NCBI GenBank assembly: GCA_947579665.1
Contig: OX388350.1
Location: forward strand, 41,759,393 to 41,823,392
Origin: Sympetrum striolatum
Lineage: Eukaryota; Arthropoda; Insecta; Odonata; Libellulidae
DNA: 64,000 nucleotides
Reading direction: 5' to 3'
A program made the position numbers and the translations under genes. Shown here piece after piece: positions 23,733 to 34,992 of this stretch; within the stretch, counting starts at the first letter, position 1; each line of letters starts with the position of its first letter. A model generated the notes under the pieces. That model had not been told where the DNA came from. It saw nothing but the letters and a program-made list of their open reading frames with translations, and searched no databases.

Positions 23733-23827
23733 AATTGCGTAGCGGATTCTTGAAAATGAATCACGTACTTACCAATGTCACAAATTAATAATTTCACGAA
23801 ATTACCAATGTTTACCTTACACAAAAT

Positions 23828-23930
23828 TCTTTATTGCAAACGCACAAACACTACAATACAAATATGCACCAATTAACTAGATTGTTAACTATTTGTATTG
23901 TGGTTTTTGTAAAATTTTTGCAGTAACTAC
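23828..23930. repeat. Foldback element, about 35-bp imperfect arms
   Basis: The left arm (about 23831-23864, ending acaatacaaat) and right arm (about 23891-23927, starting atttgtattgtgg) are inverse complements, with an exact 11-bp core and an outer match ttattgcaaa/ttactgcaaa after a small gap. The inner part also pairs (attaac/gttaa), leaving a loop of a few bases. It begins about 85 bp after the SINE target-site duplication. It may be a small foldback transposable element. Confidence 0.5.
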
Positions 23931-26900
23931 AAAATGAAAATTCACCGGGTATCGTGGAATCTTATTCATTATATTACTTTATATAATAATTAATGTGACG
24001 GACAATGGAAATCCTCCTGGAGTAAAGCTGTCTACGAGGAGATGAAAACCTCTCCTGAACGCAAAGAACTATTGGAAGAGGAATGAGAGGCCTTGAATCT
24101 TCCCAAATAATCGGAGTAAGTGACCTATTATCACCGGTGCGGAAAGCGTCATCTCCGATCCCTCGAATGAGAGGCCAACCTCTCTTATCTCCCAAAACAA
24201 GCGGATCGGGCGAATAGGAGCATTATGGGAGACAATATACGCCCACCGAAAACCCTGCTCCATCTACGCGGCGATCAAATGTTTGCTAAGACAGAACAAC
24301 GCCTCGGGAGCCTCAAGATGGGATTCAAATGGAAGATGCGGACATGAGATGAGGCAGAGAGAAAATTAAGGAGCAGCGGAGAGATAATGGAGAGAAGAGG
24401 GATGATTGTTACGTCCAAAGGACGGGAAAACAAACTTTACTGGTTAGGAACTCGATTTAAAGTATTCCCATGAATTTAGAATAAGGGCCATGAGGTTTCA
24501 GGATTAAACATAATTTCGAAAGAAAACAAAGGTTAGGATTTGTTTAAAATAATTCAGACCAATCCGCAATGACGTGTTTACATTTAATTAAGTTCTGAAA
24601 GTGACTAATTGAAAGTTAACCTAAAGGTTATTCTCGTCAATTCTTTAGTCAGGAAATTTCCATGGTATCATCAGCTTCCGATTAATTAAATTAAAATGAA
24701 ATCCACACCATCGCTGTAGGTCGCAACATATATCAGAGCTTCTATAGTGAAGTTTATGGACTATTTTGGTCAGTAACTTTCTCTGTAATTTCTTCGACTG
24801 GCACAGCAAATACAGGTTCACAAATTAGTTCAAGTCACATATTCGTATGTACTCATTTCAAAATTTACAACATGTCCAGCAGCAATCATAAAAGCGATTA
24901 TCTTAGCATTTACATGTGCATTATTTCCACGAGTGAAGTAACAACTTGGTGAATCATTATTCATGATATACGATACGTATCTTATCCTGTATATGTATCC
25001 TACATTCATTTTCCCCTCATCTGTAGAATCTAAGATACGTAAAACTATACAAAACAACGAGAAATTTTTAAGCATGCCCGATTATATTTGAAAGAAGATA
25101 AACGACGATCCATTACTGAAGAAGAGTCATTGGTACAAATGATGCACCTTTACGATCAACCATAACGTTACAATACATACAATCATTGTGTGTTAGCAAC
25201 TATAACCAACGCTTTAAGGTTTAACTAGGTGGAACTCCATTATAACGAGACAAATTGCAACAAATTTCACTGAGAAAGAAAGTAATAATAAATAATTTGT
25301 TCCATTACTTTTTTAGCGAAGATGCTGAAGATAGCCACTGGATAAAAACGGTTATAATTCAGAAATGAAATATTCGCAGGGATCGGATTCGGTTACCGCT
25401 CACCGTAAACATCCCAGTTGCAGTAGAACCAAATTACGCACGTAACAACTTTAGGAGGACACCGAACGAGTTGGAAACTCGAAAGGCAACAGAAGTAGCG
25501 AAGAAAGAAAGGTTACGAGAAAGGAGGAATATGAAGCCAGCGACGGGAAACAGGAATAACGAGGGAGCGGGGATTAGAGAGGACAGCTCGTAGGCAAATT
25601 CTTTGTGCAGGAGTTGGCCCCCAACAGAAATTGAACCTCCCGCTGCCATAGAGCGCTCCCTCTCCAAGTCCCTCATCACTCGGTCGGAAACCAGGCCAAC
25701 CAATTAAAACAGACGACAGGATTGCATATCTGCCTTGGGCGAGAAGTGAAGTGATACGGGCAAAAAGAAATCTCTAAGAGGGTGGTGAATGCGGAGATGT
25801 GGAAGGGAATTACGAGGAGAAAGGAATGAAAGCGGAGGGTAACGAGACAGAAGACATGTGAAAGCGCATGACTTTATTTAAAAAAAGAGGGATTTAAAAG
25901 CCCGCTCGTCGTAAATTAAGGAAAACGCGAATTTTAGCGAGAGATTCACCCGCGGAAGATACATCTTACTGGGTTTTAAGAAGCCAAGGTACTCATATCA
26001 TTCGTGCACACAATCCCGCTGTAACAATGATGGATTAAGCTGCGACTTAATGCGAAGACTACAAAAATCTGAAATTTTGAACAAAGGAATTAAAGATGTG
26101 GGTTACGGAAATGTAAAAATGTACGAATTCTATACTTGAATATAAATTACAGCTAATAAGGTTCTTAATACGAAAATAGTGGGTATTTAATAATGATCTA
26201 CCATTTTTAGAGAAAACGCTGCATGACGATGAATTTAATTAATAAAAGCTGAGAAATAACAAGCTTATAAAATAAATTTTAAACGTTAGAGCATGAATTA
26301 TGAAAAAATAGGACCTAATAATAATGCAAATAAAAATGTGGAAAATTATGTGTAGAAGATCACGAATATTATGCATATTCATTGATTTCAACAGTACGTT
26401 TTAAAAGATAGAAATGATCAGCCATACTTCAGAGAAAATTAACTTTGTATTTATTAATATTTAGAGAAAGCATAGAATAATATTTCGGTAGGTAACTTTG
26501 GAAGCTCACATTCCTTTTCTTTTTTAAAATTATGTGCTGAATCTAGATTTTTTTGAAAGACCTAGAGGCCTCAAGGAAATTGATTGGTTGGATCTCAATT
26601 CATAGGAGTTGGAAGGTGAACTGCAACAAAATCACTCATAATAAATAATACCGCTAAAGTAAGAGAAAACTACCAGAGTAACCTGCTGATAATTTAATTT
26701 ATTGAAACTAAATGTTTGTAACAAAAGGAATAGTGAAAAAATTGAGCGACAATGTCACAGCTCTGGCTACTTTTACAGCATAATTGATGCTGAAATTATT
26801 TACTCGACGAAAATACCTATAATGAATACTGTTTTTATGGTTAGTAATGGATCTCTAATGAGGTAATTAAATCCTACGTAATTTCTTATTGAGAAAATAG

Positions 26901-29900
26901 CTGCTTTTCAGGACTCTGATGCGGAGTTCCATGATTTGATGAATAAAATAAAAGATTCTAAGATTTAAAAGCAATTTTCAGACAACATGTCTACGAAAAA
27001 TATGGAAGAACACAATTCTAGACACTGAAACTAGCTAATTTTCCACTAAACTGAAATGCCGCATAAAATTTCATCATAAAACATTTCGTTTATTCTGTGG
27101 AGGAAAACATTCAAAAACTGGAAATATGTGAGATGAAAGTGAGAACCAAAAAAGAAGGGAATTGAAGAAAACAAGAGGAAACATGGAGAGAGAACGGTAA
27201 AGCGAGAACAGTTTAAGGACACCCTAAGAAATATAAGAGCGGGTTTCAGCGAATTTTTGGGTCACAAATGATATGAAGAGGGGATGGAAGATGGAGGGAG
27301 AGAGAGATATGGGTAGATGGGAACGGGAAACAGGAGAGCAGGAAGGCGAGAGAAAATGGAAATGCGGGGAGAGAAGGAAAACGGGGCAGAGATGAGGAAG
27401 GCAAGGATGATAGGGGGTGCACAAAGGAAGTCCCCGTCCGCGCCAAATGGTGATTCACGTGATGACGGAGTAAGAGCGCCAAAGAAAAGAGTTCCACGGA
27501 GTATCTCCTTCTCCGAGTTTACGGTTTTTCTGCATTAAAAGGTCATCTCGCGGGATCTTAACCTCGCTCATCCTTACGGATTAAGCGAGGAGCCGGATTA
27601 GATTTAGAGGATATTAAAAAAGGATCAGGGAAAAGTTTTGAAAACTAATTAGATCGTTATTATTCAATTTCATTTCCGCAAAATCCGGATTTTATTTTAC
27701 ACTTATTATAAAGTAATGAGAGAGCGAATCATGAATGTGAAGTATCTTACGGTTTTAAGCACTGAGAAGTTGAAGATATGGTTCGAGAAAATGAGTTCCA
27801 AGGTGGCGGAGGTGCAAATTGCTTCCGCGAGAGTTTTAAATCAGAGAGGAAATAACAGGGGAATATGCACGCTGATCCTCGAAAACCCAAGATAACGTAA
27901 GAATCGTTTGTTTTCATTAAAATAAAACGAAAAATTTAAATTAAAAAAATAAAATGACTTCTTATTTTCTATATGAGTACTTCTGATATTCAAATATATG
28001 AATACTTATAATTTTCAATTAATTCCGTGAACCTTTTCTATGAGTATAACGCTTAAAAAAACTAACAGAAAACTACCCCGGTGAATATTCATCAGTGAGA
28101 TATTTTGCAAATTAAGGATTTATGCCAAGATTAAAGGTAAGTTCTTTCGTACGAAAAGTCGGTAAATACAAGACAAAATATTATCTTGCATTTTTTATTT
28201 TAAAAAATATTAAAACTTATATCCTTCAGAAAACTAGAAAATATTAATTTTTTCTGCTAAGCTGTAATTTTTTTTAATTTTAGAATCTTCTGAAATACAT
28301 CGAGCACGAGCATTTCATTATTGAAGGATCGCCAGTTTTAAACTAAATGTGTAACAGACCTTGTTCTTTCGTAAACTATTAGGCATTAAATGCAACTTAA
28401 TACAAACATTCATATAAATATCTATATGACATTCACAACATTGTTTAAAGGTCATAATTTTAACTTTTGACCACTTCACTACAAATCTACCGGAATATAA
28501 ACTACAATAATAAAATCAACTGCATTCACTTAGTTAATTTTAGCATTCATTTGAACATAGGTTATATTCTGAATTAGAAACATCCCGTATCGAATCCCTG
28601 AAATAAAGCCACTTCCACAAATGCAACCAAAATAGAATGCTGCAACCTCAGTTAATTGGCTCCGCGAACAATTTACGCCTCGAATCGGACTCCAAAATTT
28701 ATCATCTCGAATATTCGAACCTCTGATAAATTCGATAGAAAAAATTAAGCTGCGAAATTCACCGTACCGGGAGCAAAGCCGTTAATTGCCAGCTCAGGTG
28801 ACCACGGGCATGCAGCATAGCGTTCAGAATTCAGATTCTTCCAAAAATGGTAAGCGGATGGACACGAGTAGCTGAATAACTGCTACAGCCATTCCGTTTA
28901 ATTATGTTTTTCGCTCTATCAATATTCCCTATGAGTATATTAGTAAGCGAATTAACCCTGATAAGCAACATCTGAGCTAACTACTGAAGACTGATAATAA
29001 CGAATTCAAAATGATTTAAAAACATGATAAACGTTTAATTAAACTAGAATCCCTTTGAATCTAATGAATGAACTACATTGTGATTCATCAATTCATTTTG
29101 AAAAATATGACTTCTGTCAATAAATATATGCAAGAATATTTTGGCCAACAAGAATAGTTTTTCGCATTTCTACGAATTAATTGTAACTACGATTACTTAC
29201 ATTTATAAATAAGAATTAGATATACAAATGTTTTCGTGGATACAAAAGCATACACGCGTGTCTTAAATATTAAAGATCACGAAAATATTGAGACATTGCC
29301 CATTGATATTTACCTCCAGAAGACTTTGGTTCTCTTAAAGCAGTGTTAAAGCCAAGTTCAGGATTTGAGTAACCTCTAAGAAATCTCACTTCAGAGTTAG
29401 ATTTAAGCTAACGAATGAGATTCACAAACCAATTATCTTCGCTACCCTTGGAATCACTGTATCTACAAAGATTTGCTTTAAGAGTTAATAAGAAATTTGT
29501 ACTTGACTTACTCCTTTCGAATCTGTAGAGGACGTGGAAAGTGGCAACATAGGTAACGGGATCTGCGATCTATTCCAATAATGACCTACATTTAACAGGG
29601 CATCATTTCCGGCATATGTAGCGGAAATTATTTGATAAGTACTTCAAACGAGAAACTTGCATCCATTCTCGTAAAAAGAGTGCTTTAACTAGCAATAAAC
29701 TCAGTCAACGGATTGCTTAAAAGCCAAGGAATTATCGTATGCACTTGCTGAAATTTCAATCAATTAGTGCAGATTAAAACTTTGTTTTCTTTCAAAGACA
29801 GATCTTTTCAACTGCTGTTCACCAAGGTAATAGGTGGAATGCAAAGAAGCTATTGGCGTGCCAAATTAATTTTGGTGCTTCTCAATATTTTAATTTAATA

Positions 29901-29929
29901 GGTTCACAAATTTTCGAGATGGTTTATTA
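23931..29929. other. Non-coding stretch with strongly purine-biased blocks
   Basis: No gene is recognised. GC-richer blocks near 23980-24430, 25380-26010, 27150-27620 and 28560-28860 are mostly purine-rich on the plus strand. They contain overlapping open frames on both strands (for example 25434-25703 minus, 27246-27497 minus and 27317-27538 plus) that encode only repetitive basic or serine/proline-rich strings and are judged non-coding. The frame at 24830-25075 on the minus strand follows an acceptor-like TTTTGTATAG but shows no family resemblance. Confidence 0.5.
27120..27420 (+). other. Long purine-rich tract
   Basis: About 300 bp in which the plus strand is predominantly A and G (gagagagagatatgggtaga, ggagagaaggaaaacgggg and similar), with only scattered pyrimidines. 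Such tracts can adopt non-B structures or bind GAGA-type factors in insects; neither can be shown here. Confidence 0.6.
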
Positions 29930-30497
29930 GAAAGTAATCGTAAATTATATTGCGTTATTTCTCTTGATATGTCTCTCTGCATGAACCTTTTTACGTTATC
30001 ATACTAAATGGAGTCGAGACTTACACCCATCCGTATAATTGCGAATTAATTAATTATAGGATAAAATTCCAGAACCACCACCTTATATAAAGGAATGCTA
30101 TTTAATAAATGGTATCTCTAGATTTTACCACCTCAGAACTCTGAATTTAATCTCATTCCCGTCGAGTATAAAATAGAGTATAACTCAAAATAGTAATATT
30201 AATTAATATTTTCATTTAATACTTTGTGAAAGTTCGTAAGTAGGTAGATGATTGGCAATTAATCGTCAATTACACTAATTTCTCTCTGCATGAATATTCC
30301 TCTTAGCTATTATACGAAACGGAATCACAATTAACACTCATTTATACAAATGTTTCGCGAAATTAATACTTTAATGATAAACAATTGATGATAATTAAGA
30401 AGAATATTAAATGATTGGTACCTCTAGATATAGCACTCTATCGAATTTCATTTCATTCCACAGTGTTGAGCAGCAAAAACATAACTCATAACGGGAA
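29930..30497. repeat. Diverged tandem duplication, unit about 310 bp, two copies
   Basis: Copy 1 (about 29930-30195) and copy 2 (about 30245-30497) share, in order: tctctctgcatgaa (29972 and 30281), then a TTA-TCATACTAAATGGA / TTATACGAAACGGA segment, acttacacccat/attaacactcat, aatggtatctctagat/attggtacctctagat, and aactctgaatttaatctcattcc/ctctatcgaatttcatttcattcc, ending in ataactca. Many substitutions and indels separate the copies, so it is an old duplication. No reading frame is conserved. Confidence 0.65.
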
Positions 30498-33052
30498 AAT
30501 CTAGATAGCTATCAAAGCAAGCAAACAAGCAAGGTATTCACAGCAAACGAGCAGAATATTTTTATCACACTTAAGTCGGCAACGGCTTCTCGATGTTTAC
30601 AATCCTCGATCCTATTCCGGAGACGTCGAAGAAAAGAGAAAATCTCTTATTAATACACGGCGGTGGTCTTAAAAATAAGCACTTCGCGGCGCGCTCACGA
30701 GATGGCATTTTCGTTTTCCCTCGCTGGTCCCTTATCAGTTTTTGTAATCCTTTCCCTCGAGGTACAATCCGGCGATTGCGGCGAAAACAAACGAGAAATG
30801 CCTCGCGTGCCCATTCCCACGACACCACCAGCTGAAGCGGCGACAAAGAGAAACTCTCGGGATGGAAATAAAAAAGACATGTAGGAGAGTCGTAATGGAT
30901 AGTTGGAAAAAAGTGTTGTCACGCTTTTGAAACAGCAACAACTCTTCGTGTCCGGAGAACATCTACAATGTGGCAAACGTGGCCGATTGGAGAGGTTTGG
31001 CTTCTCCAAAAAAAAACGCCCTTTTACGCCCCACTGGAAAAGCTATCCTCCAAATGGAAAAAGCTAACGAACCATTGCTTCCTGCACAGGTTTCTGTTGG
31101 ATGTGCAATATTTCTTAGATGAAAAGTATATTTGTAGGTTGAAAAATACAATCGCAATACGATAATTGAAAATCAACGTTACTGTTTACGTCTGATAGGA
31201 TGACAGGATTATTTTTTAATCTTTCACTCATGGGAATAAACCTTTTATTAGGCGACTGAGTGTAAAAATTCGAATTCAACCACGACAGAAATAAAATAAT
31301 AAGAATTCGGACAAAATTGCGTATAATTAATCAAACTCTGTGCAATTTTATGCCGTTAAATAATATCCGACGAAAGAAAATAACCAGTTAGGAATTATAA
31401 AAAAAATGATATGTATTTGAAGCTCGTACCACTAGATCTAATTTAATTAGGTAAAAAGAGCCCACAAGCGTCGAAAGTGTAATTAACATGTGTTTTTATT
31501 GAATGTCATGGAAAAGGTAAGGACTTACTCCTGAAAATTCAGGTATAGTACAAATTAACCTTTAAGTTCAAGATAATCTAGTCAATAATGCGCAAAGTTC
31601 CTCCTTCTACCTAAATTAAAGTTACAATGAATAACAAAATCAGAGACTTACAAATAACAAAAGCAGAGAAATTAGATGGTAAGAGAAGTTTTACAAAAAT
31701 ATACTTTATAGAATAAAGGAATTAATATAGGCGAAATTGCGTCGAATTAGTTTTTATTAAGTAAAAAGTATTAAATAGAAATTTCAGTAATTAGCATTCT
31801 TCGTCTCCGTTATGAAATCGACACCGAACATTAAATATAAATTAGATGAAGACTATAATTTTTCGCGGCATCAAATAAGTAAGTCACGAAAACCAAACCA
31901 ATTCTTCGTTTTCACAAACCTGATCCAAATAGCATAAATTGTGGACAGCGAAACTAGATGAAAAATTAGGATAACTTAAATCTAAAAGTACAAGTTCATA
32001 GAATCCCAGAATATGAGAAGGATTTGAAATAACCTGGTACCAAGGTTTCGGTTACGATATATTTACCGTCATATTGTTGAAAAGAATATTTTCAATTCAA
32101 TCACTGTCGTAAGCCATTAAAGCTGAGGAATCGGGGTAATATTTTATTTCCATGTCATTGAAATGTTCTTTTCGAGTGTGATAAAAACACGAGTTTTTCC
32201 TATACGCATAACCTAAGTTCATGTAGAGAATATCTCCTTAAAGAAGTTCACATTGAGTAGATGCCCTTTTCTAAGAATGACAGTAAATTATAAATGTTAA
32301 ATTCCGGCGATCACATTACACAGGAAATTTCTGAAGGATGCGCATAATCTACATGGTTGGCAAAACTATGAGGGAGTTACCGTTGGGGAAGTTGGAAGAA
32401 TTTCTCGAGGGTAGAGAGGAAAGGGCGGCGTGGGTGTGGCGTCCTATAGAATGAGAACGGAACTGTTTCTTCAAGGAGGAAACGCACAAAGAATGGGAGA
32501 GCGGCATGTGATTAGAAGGGGAAACCAAACGAGGATGGAAACTACTTGTGCGGTTGACTCTCTCCTCAAACGGCAAATCTTCGAAGAAACCGCTTCGTGG
32601 TTTCCCTTAAAATACGAGTTTTGATTAGAAAATGCTCGCAAAGGCAATTTGCCTATTCGAGGCATAGGCAGAAATGAAAATCTTCAAAGTCTGCAGCGAT
32701 GTTTTACAAGTTCCTTCGAAGGGAAAACGTAACGAACTGAGAAAGGATTTTGCCCAAAAATAGCTAAAAGTGAAGACTCATTCAAGGATGAGAGACAAAA
32801 AAGGAATGCATCATTACATAGAAACGTGCAATTATCGTAATTTCAATTCTTGACCTAGAATCGTTTCCAAGTGAAAATAGAACTTTCACAGCAGTGGACT
32901 AGTTAATAATACTTTAAAAAAGTTGCATTGGATTCAAGCCTATAACCTACCCAAATGATATATCTTGCATTATTCTATCAATATTATATATAATTCATGT
33001 ATTGCATATTTTCCAAATTACATCCTGATGTAAAAATTTTCAAAATTGTACA

Positions 33053-33085
33053 CACTGCCCCCAGGTTGATAACCTACTTGCAGTG
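33053..33085. repeat. Short hairpin, 15-bp arms, 3-nt loop
   Basis: cactgc + cccc + aggtt (33053-33067) pairs with aacct + actt + gcagtg (33071-33085) around the loop gat. Eleven of 15 pairs are canonical, with a central four-base mismatch. Confidence 0.4.
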
Positions 33086-33729
33086 AAAACCTTGTAATGA
33101 TAATATGCTCTGTATTACGACAAAAGCGTTTTCAGCATACCAAAGATGAAAATTTCAGATGATTAATTTTTTCAGGCCAAAAATCTTAGTCGAGTACCTT
33201 ATACTGTATCTTTAAAGTTATCAAAAAGTTATCCTGTATTCCCACTACTAAAAGCTACTTTTGGCCTCTTATGCTAACGTTACTTTTCTCATTCCCAGCG
33301 CATTAGAGGACACTCCCAACCAGAGCGTAACTAGAGCCATGCATCCCTGACATTGATAAGCAGCTAGGACAACTGAGCTTTAAACCCCACTAAGTTTGTA
33401 AGTTGACGTCATTAACAAGTACGGGTTGGAGGAAATGAATCAACCCAAGTCGTAATAACTCTCAGATACAGCCACGGAGTGTGGATACTTTTTAAGCTCC
33501 ACCTTGTTTACATTCACTGTTTACTGAGCAGCAGAGATTTGAGAAGACGGCACCTTTACGAATTCAGATTCTGAAGATGGCTTTAATCATACCATGGATG
33601 AGTGATCTCCTTAAACCTATATTTTTTCACCCAAAGAAATTCTTCTTAAGAAATTCGATGCATCAAATGGAATTTCCGGGATTCATAAGACTTCCCTGGA
33701 TATTAGAAAAACACTGAAATTTATTTATA

Positions 33730-34006
33730 AATAGACAAACTGCAAGAAAATGTTATAAACACAACTTTATAAACAATGCGAGGAAATATTAACTATCCCT
33801 GTCCGTAGGGGTGTCCCTGTCTGTAAGTATCATGCATTAAATATATTATTAAATTCATTATTATAAATTTCTTATAATTACTATTACTTTAATAATGGCA
33901 TTCCGATTAGATTTCCTCGCTTGTAAAAACCATGAGATTTTTTGTAAATAAAACTTTTGTAATAAATGTTATAACACAACTTTATGTGCTGTGTCAGGAA
34001 AAATAT
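33730..34006. repeat. Diverged tandem duplication, unit about 216 bp
   Basis: The segment around aatgttataaacacaacttta (33749) recurs at 33965 as aatgttataacacaacttta, with a matching lead-in and follow-on (gcgaggaaatatt/gtcaggaaaaatatt). The alignable part is about 60 bp per copy. Between the copies at 33796-33825 is a small direct repeat, tccctgtccgta/tccctgtctgta. Confidence 0.5.
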
Positions 34007-34721
34007 ATTCTACATTGTGTATACTATTGTAATAATAATGCATTATAATAAAATAACCTATAAAAATATTACTTACAGAATGCCACTCAAACAATATTCA
34101 CTTATTATAGTTGAATTTATTAAAACCCATAGTTACTGCCAAATTACAGCAAGATATGGTGAAAAAGATTTAATTTTTACACATTATTCGATGTCACTGC
34201 CAAGTTTGGGAGGGAACAATAGATAGTAACGAAGCTAAACTTTCCCTTTAGAGTATAAAATAAAAGACAATCCGTCGCGCAATTTAAAGACATAACAATT
34301 TCAGTCACGACACTGAGCTCGTGCACCAAGATAGAAAGAGCTTATTGAGAAAAAGTAGAAACCATTACATCGGAAACGCTAAACGGGACCCCCGATGAAA
34401 AATAATTATCAAGATCCATCACGAACACTTCGACACGCAATAACCTCTCTTCACGAACCAGCGATAAAGATCCGCTTCTAAGCAACGATTTCATGAAGAA
34501 ACGGACAAGGATTCTCGCGGCCCATAAATAACCCACGCGGACCATGAGTCCCTTTCATCCACCGACAACAGCATGTGCCTAAATACCAGCGCCAGTGTCA
34601 TCTTTAACTTCATATGATGGACTTCTAGATAAATTGTGGGGAAAGTAACTTGTCTTCCACTGAAACTGCACATCCTGAGGAAAATAACCGGAGTAATAAA
34701 CTGATTTTAACTATAACTTTC

Positions 34722-34992
34722 AGTAAAAATCACGATTGTTGCCAATTTAAAAGAAAACTGATGTTGAGAAATCTTATACAAACGCGGACATCGTGAGTTC
34801 TAATCATTCTAAAAGTCACCAATATTCACAATTTTTACGAAGGAGCATTAATGTTGTGAAACTAAACTAAAAAAAAGAACTATTTGCTTTGCCAACTGAA
34901 TGAATTGCTTATTGAAACTGAATTGCATTTTTGTGGATATATTCTTATAGAATCACAAATACTGCCAATGTTTACAAAATTGCAATTAGTTC
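34722..34992. repeat. Possible three-copy degenerate repeat
   Basis: Three segments beginning near 34727, 34815 and 34951 share a pattern of a-TCAC-AAT-TTGCCAAT-TTTACAAA followed by TTGATG-like words: aatcacgattgttgccaatt, agtcaccaatattcacaatt and aatcacaaatactgccaatg. Spacing is irregular (about 90 and 135 bp). The likeness is weak and could be coincidence in AT-rich DNA. Confidence 0.25.

Noticed and set aside
24830..25075. 81-codon minus-strand frame after an acceptor-like TTTTGTATAG
   Set aside because: No donor, no motif and a length expected by chance in this much sequence.
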